In this document: one piece after another, positions 5,981-8,137 of the stretch
Numbering within the stretch: position 1 is the first letter of the stretch
Layout: every line of letters starts with the position of its first letter
Assembly (NCBI GenBank): GCA_016937725.1
Contig: JAFGVZ010000113.1
Coordinates: 1-8,137 of the forward strand
Length of the DNA: 8,137 bases
DNA from: Paracoccaceae bacterium
Lineage (GTDB): Bacteria; Pseudomonadota; Alphaproteobacteria; Rhodobacterales; Rhodobacteraceae
Direction of reading: 5' to 3'
Translations under genes and position numbers: made by a program
The notes under the pieces: model-generated
What the model was told of the DNA's origin: nothing
The model's input: the letters and a program-made list of their open reading frames with translations, nothing else
The model's database searches: none

Positions 5981-6904
5981 TCAGCCGCCAAGTGCCGCGG
6001 TCACAGCCGCCATCGCGTCGCCGCCATCCACAGCTGTCACCCCTTCCAGCCACGGGCCGAGCGCGTCCATATTGGCCGACAGCCACGCGGTGGCCGCGGC
6101 TTCGGGCGCGGTGCCGTCATTCAGGATCGCGCCCATGATCTCGTTTTCCATGGCCAGCGTGAATTCCAGATTGTTCAGAAACGCGCCGACATTCGGGCAT
6201 TCCTGCGCGAAGTTCGCGCGGGTGTTTGTATACACTTCTGCCCCGCCGAAATCGGGGCCGAACCAATCGTCGCCACCGGCCAGATAGGTCATGTCATAGG
6301 CGGCGTTCATCGGGTGCGGCTCCCACCCCAGGAACACGACGGGTTCATCGCGGCGGTCGGCGCGGGCGACTTGGGACAACATACCCTGCTCTGAGCTCTC
6401 GACCACCTCGAACCCCGACAGGCCAAACGCATCTGCTGCGATCATGTCTAGGATCAGGCGGTTGCCGTCATTACCCGGCTCGATGCCGTAGATCTTGCCC
6501 TCCAAAGCCTCGGCTTGCGCGGCGATGCTGGCGAAATCGGTAATGCCAAGCGCGGCACCTGCGGCATTTGTGGCCAGCGTGTATTTCGCGCCTGCAAGGT
6601 TGCGGCGGACGGTTTCGACCGTGCCGGCTTCGCGGTAGGGCGCGATGTCCGCTTCCATCGTCGGCATCCAATTGCCCAAGAACACATCGACATCGCCATT
6701 CGCCATCGACGTGTAGGTCACGGGCACCGACAGAACCAGCGTGTTGGTCTCGTAGCCCAAAGCATCCAGCAGCGTGGTGGCCACGGCGGTGGTGGCGGTG
6801 ATGTCGGTCCAACCCACATCCGAAAAGGTGACAGAAGTGCAGTCGGCAAAGGCCGGGCCAGCGGCAAGGGCAGCGGCGGCCAGCGTCGTCAGGCGAAGGG
6901 TCAT
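5981..6904 (-). CDS. choX: Choline-binding periplasmic protein
   Basis: This 307-residue substrate-binding protein captures choline in the periplasm and delivers it to ChoW. A Sec signal peptide covers residues 1-20 (MTLRLTTLAAAALAAGPAFA), with cleavage likely before Asp21. The residues known to line the choline pocket of Sinorhizobium meliloti ChoX (Trp43, Asp45, Trp90, Tyr119, Asn156, Trp205, from memory) all have counterparts here at a constant offset of 11: Trp32, Asp34, Trp79, Tyr108, Asn145 and Trp194. This supports choline rather than glycine betaine or proline betaine as ligand. Cys22 and Cys236 could form a disulfide. The ATG at 6904 is preceded by GGGAG eight bases upstream and opens directly on the signal peptide; upstream in-frame starts add non-signal sequence that overlaps betI. 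It is the first gene of choXWV, read away from betI, with a candidate BetI operator in its promoter region. Confidence 0.93.
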   Translation of the reverse strand: MTLRLTTLAAAALAAGPAFADCTSVTFSDVGWTDITATTAVATTLLDALGYETNTLVLSVPVTYTSMANGDVDVFLGNWMPTMEADIAPYREAGTVETVRRNLAGAKYTLATNAAGAALGITDFASIAAQAEALEGKIYGIEPGNDGNRLILDMIAADAFGLSGFEVVESSEQGMLSQVARADRRDEPVVFLGWEPHPMNAAYDMTYLAGGDDWFGPDFGGAEVYTNTRANFAQECPNVGAFLNNLEFTLAMENEIMGAILNDGTAPEAAATAWLSANMDALGPWLEGVTAVDGGDAMAAVTAALGG

Positions 6905-6932
6905 TGATGTATCTCCCATGTTGCGTTTTTTC

Positions 6933-6948
6933 TTGATTGACCAATCAA
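6933..6948. promoter_or_regulatory. Candidate BetI operator in the choX-betI divergent promoter region
   Basis: A near-perfect palindrome, TTGATTG (6933-6939), AC, CAATCAA (6942-6948), is the most symmetric element in the 100-base gap between choX and betI. Its size and its AT-rich TTGATTG/CAATCAA arms suit a TetR-type repressor, and it resembles, from memory, the BetI boxes of other proteobacteria. It lies 28 bases upstream of the choX ATG and 56 upstream of betI, so one site could control both directions. The exact -35/-10 boxes could not be assigned. Confidence 0.65.
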
Positions 6949-7004
6949 TAAACAATCGGCTAGCAAACCTGCAACCAAAATGTCGCATAAGGGGCAGGGC
7001 TGCC

Positions 7005-7589
7005 ATGCCGAAGGTTGGAATGGAACCTATCAGGCGCGACGCGCTTATCAAAGCCGCTATTGTCGAGATCGGGCAGGCGGGGTCATTGGACGTAACCGTC
7101 AGCCGGATCGCCAAGCGCGCGGGCATGTCGGCGGCGCTGGCGCATCATTATTTCGGGTCGAAAGAGGCGATGTTTCTGGCCGCCATGCGCCATGTGCTGT
7201 CGGTTTACGGCGCCGAGGTGCGCGGCGCGCTGATCGCCAGCGACACACCGCGCGACCGGCTGCGGGCCTTGGTGCGGGTCTCCTTCACCGGCAGCAATTT
7301 CCGGCGCGAGGTCGTGGCGGCTTGGCTGAACTTCTACGTTCTGGCGCAACGGCAGGACGATGCCGCGCGCTTGCTGCGCATCTATCAAGCAAGGTTGCGG
7401 TCGAACCTGCGCCACGCGCTGCGCCCCTTGGTGGGTGCGCGCGCGGACCTGTTGGCCGATGGCGCGGCGGCCATGATCGACGGCGCGTATCTGCATGAAG
7501 CCTTGAGCACCGCAGAGCCGGACAGCACCCGCGTTTGCGCGCAGGTGCAAGGCTGGCTGGACGCTGCCATAAACGGGGGAACACCATGA
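7005..7589 (+). CDS. betI: TetR-family choline-responsive repressor BetI
   Basis: BetI represses glycine betaine synthesis genes and releases DNA when choline is present. The 194 residues match the usual BetI length of about 195. The start MPKVGMEPIRRDALIKAAI closely parallels the E. coli start MPKLGMQSIRR. The TetR helix-turn-helix lies at about 27-50 (DVTVSRIAKRAGMSAALAHHYF), followed by GSKEAMFLAAM. The C-terminal ligand and dimer part includes VAAWLNFY at 104-111 and AAMIDGAYLHEAL at 155-167. The ATG at 7005 is preceded by AAGGGG about ten bases upstream; an earlier in-frame ATG at 6774 would run back through choX and is rejected. The stop overlaps the betB start as ATGA, so the repressor is co-translated with the first enzyme, and it probably regulates itself through the palindrome at 6933-6948. 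Confidence 0.95.
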   Translation: MPKVGMEPIRRDALIKAAIVEIGQAGSLDVTVSRIAKRAGMSAALAHHYFGSKEAMFLAAMRHVLSVYGAEVRGALIASDTPRDRLRALVRVSFTGSNFRREVVAAWLNFYVLAQRQDDAARLLRIYQARLRSNLRHALRPLVGARADLLADGAAAMIDGAYLHEALSTAEPDSTRVCAQVQGWLDAAINGGTP

Positions 7590-8137
7590 AAGCCCAACCC
7601 AAGGCCAGTCATTTCATTGGTGGTGCGTATGTCGAGGACGCAAGCGGCAAGGTCTTTCACAGCCACTACCCCGCCACGGGTGAGGTGATTGCAAAACTGC
7701 ATTCGGCCACGCCCGCGATGGTTGAGCGCGCCTTGGCGACGGCGTCAGAGGCGCAGGCCGACTGGGCCGCGCGCCCGCCGGTGGAGCGCGGGCGCATCCT
7801 GCATCGTGCGGCGCAGATCATGCGTGACCGCAACCGAGAGCTTTCCGAGCTAGAAACACTGGACACCGGCAAGCCGTTGCAGGAAACCTTGGTCGCGGAT
7901 GCCGCCTCTGGCGCGGATGCGTTGGAGTATTTCGCAGGCTTCGCGCCGACCGTGACGGGCCAGACCATCCCGCTTGGGCGTGACATGGCCTACACGTTGC
8001 GCGAACCCTTGGGCGTTTGCGCGGGGATCGGCGCGTGGAACTACCCGATCCAGATTGCCGCATGGAAAGCCGCGCCCGCGCTGGCCTTTGGCAATGCGCT
8101 GGTGTTCAAACCGTCCGAGGTGACGCCGCTTTCCGCG
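7586..8137 (+). CDS. betB: Betaine aldehyde dehydrogenase, N-terminal part (partial, runs off right edge)
   Basis: BetB oxidises betaine aldehyde to glycine betaine with NAD(P)+ in the cytoplasm, the second step of choline-to-betaine conversion. The 184 codons seen are the start of the NAD-binding domain of the aldehyde dehydrogenase fold. Visible marks are FIGGAYVEDASG at 10-21, ETLDTGKPLQET at 90-101, GAWNYPIQIAAWKAAPAL at 149-166 with the oxyanion-hole Asn152, and FKPSEVTPLSA at 174-184 with the cofactor-contacting Lys175. The catalytic Cys and Glu lie beyond the window. The ATG at 7586 follows GGGGGA about six bases upstream and overlaps the betI stop. The start directly after betI, with no choline sulfatase between, separates this locus from the rhizobial betICBA arrangement. 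The context makes BetB much likelier than another aldehyde dehydrogenase. Confidence 0.94.
   Translation, partial: MKAQPKASHFIGGAYVEDASGKVFHSHYPATGEVIAKLHSATPAMVERALATASEAQADWAARPPVERGRILHRAAQIMRDRNRELSELETLDTGKPLQETLVADAASGADALEYFAGFAPTVTGQTIPLGRDMAYTLREPLGVCAGIGAWNYPIQIAAWKAAPALAFGNALVFKPSEVTPLSA

Noticed and set aside
5501..6394. Plus-strand open frame of 297 codons
   Set aside because: Antisense to choW and choX; His/Gln/Arg-rich with no domain.
6774..7004. N-terminal extension of betI
   Set aside because: It would run antisense through the choX signal peptide and through the divergent promoter; BetI proteins start at MPK as at 7005.
6905..7126. N-terminal extension of choX
   Set aside because: It would overlap betI and place the signal peptide internally; the ATG at 6904 has a proper ribosome-binding site.

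Overview
The window looks like a chromosomal segment of an alphaproteobacterium, most likely a member of the Rhodobacteraceae/Roseobacteraceae. Three things point there: the GC-rich coding style, the divergent choXWV / betI-betB choline locus, and a beta-helix 'glycosyl hydrolase family 28-related' protein of a type I recognise from that group. This placement rests on protein resemblance, not on a search.

Layout, left to right. (1) 1-212, minus strand: the 5' end of an acetyl-CoA synthetase gene (acs), running off the left edge. (2) 213-676: a 464-base gene-free stretch. It holds the acs leader with a very AT-rich promoter zone, a 20-bp site matching the two-half-site pattern of ScfR/PccR short-chain acyl-CoA regulators, and several small hairpins. 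(3) 677-2965, minus: a 762-residue right-handed parallel beta-helix protein. (4) 2966-3170: a divergent regulatory region with a long imperfect hairpin and a direct-repeat/palindrome cluster. (5) 3171-4010, plus: a PAPS-dependent sulfotransferase. (6) 4035-6904, minus: choX-choW-choV, a high-affinity choline ABC importer, with a REP-like palindrome between choX and choW and an ATGA overlap between choW and choV. (7) 6905-7004: a divergent promoter region with a 16-bp palindrome that fits a BetI operator. (8) 7005-8137, plus: betI, then betB, overlapping by ATGA; betB runs off the right edge.

The right half is one physiological unit. ChoXWV imports choline. BetB oxidises betaine aldehyde to glycine betaine. 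BetI is the choline-responsive repressor, probably acting on both transcription directions from the shared operator. A choline dehydrogenase gene (betA) would be expected beyond the right edge but is not visible; choline sulfatase (betC), which lies between betI and betB in some rhizobia, is absent from that position. The left half holds acetate activation and a divergent beta-helix/sulfotransferase pair. The pair suggests synthesis or processing of a sulfated glycan, but this is inference from family and position only. I see no RNA gene, CRISPR array, insertion sequence or broken gene. No clearly new system is evident; the least explained parts are the beta-helix/sulfotransferase pair with its control region and the acs upstream region.
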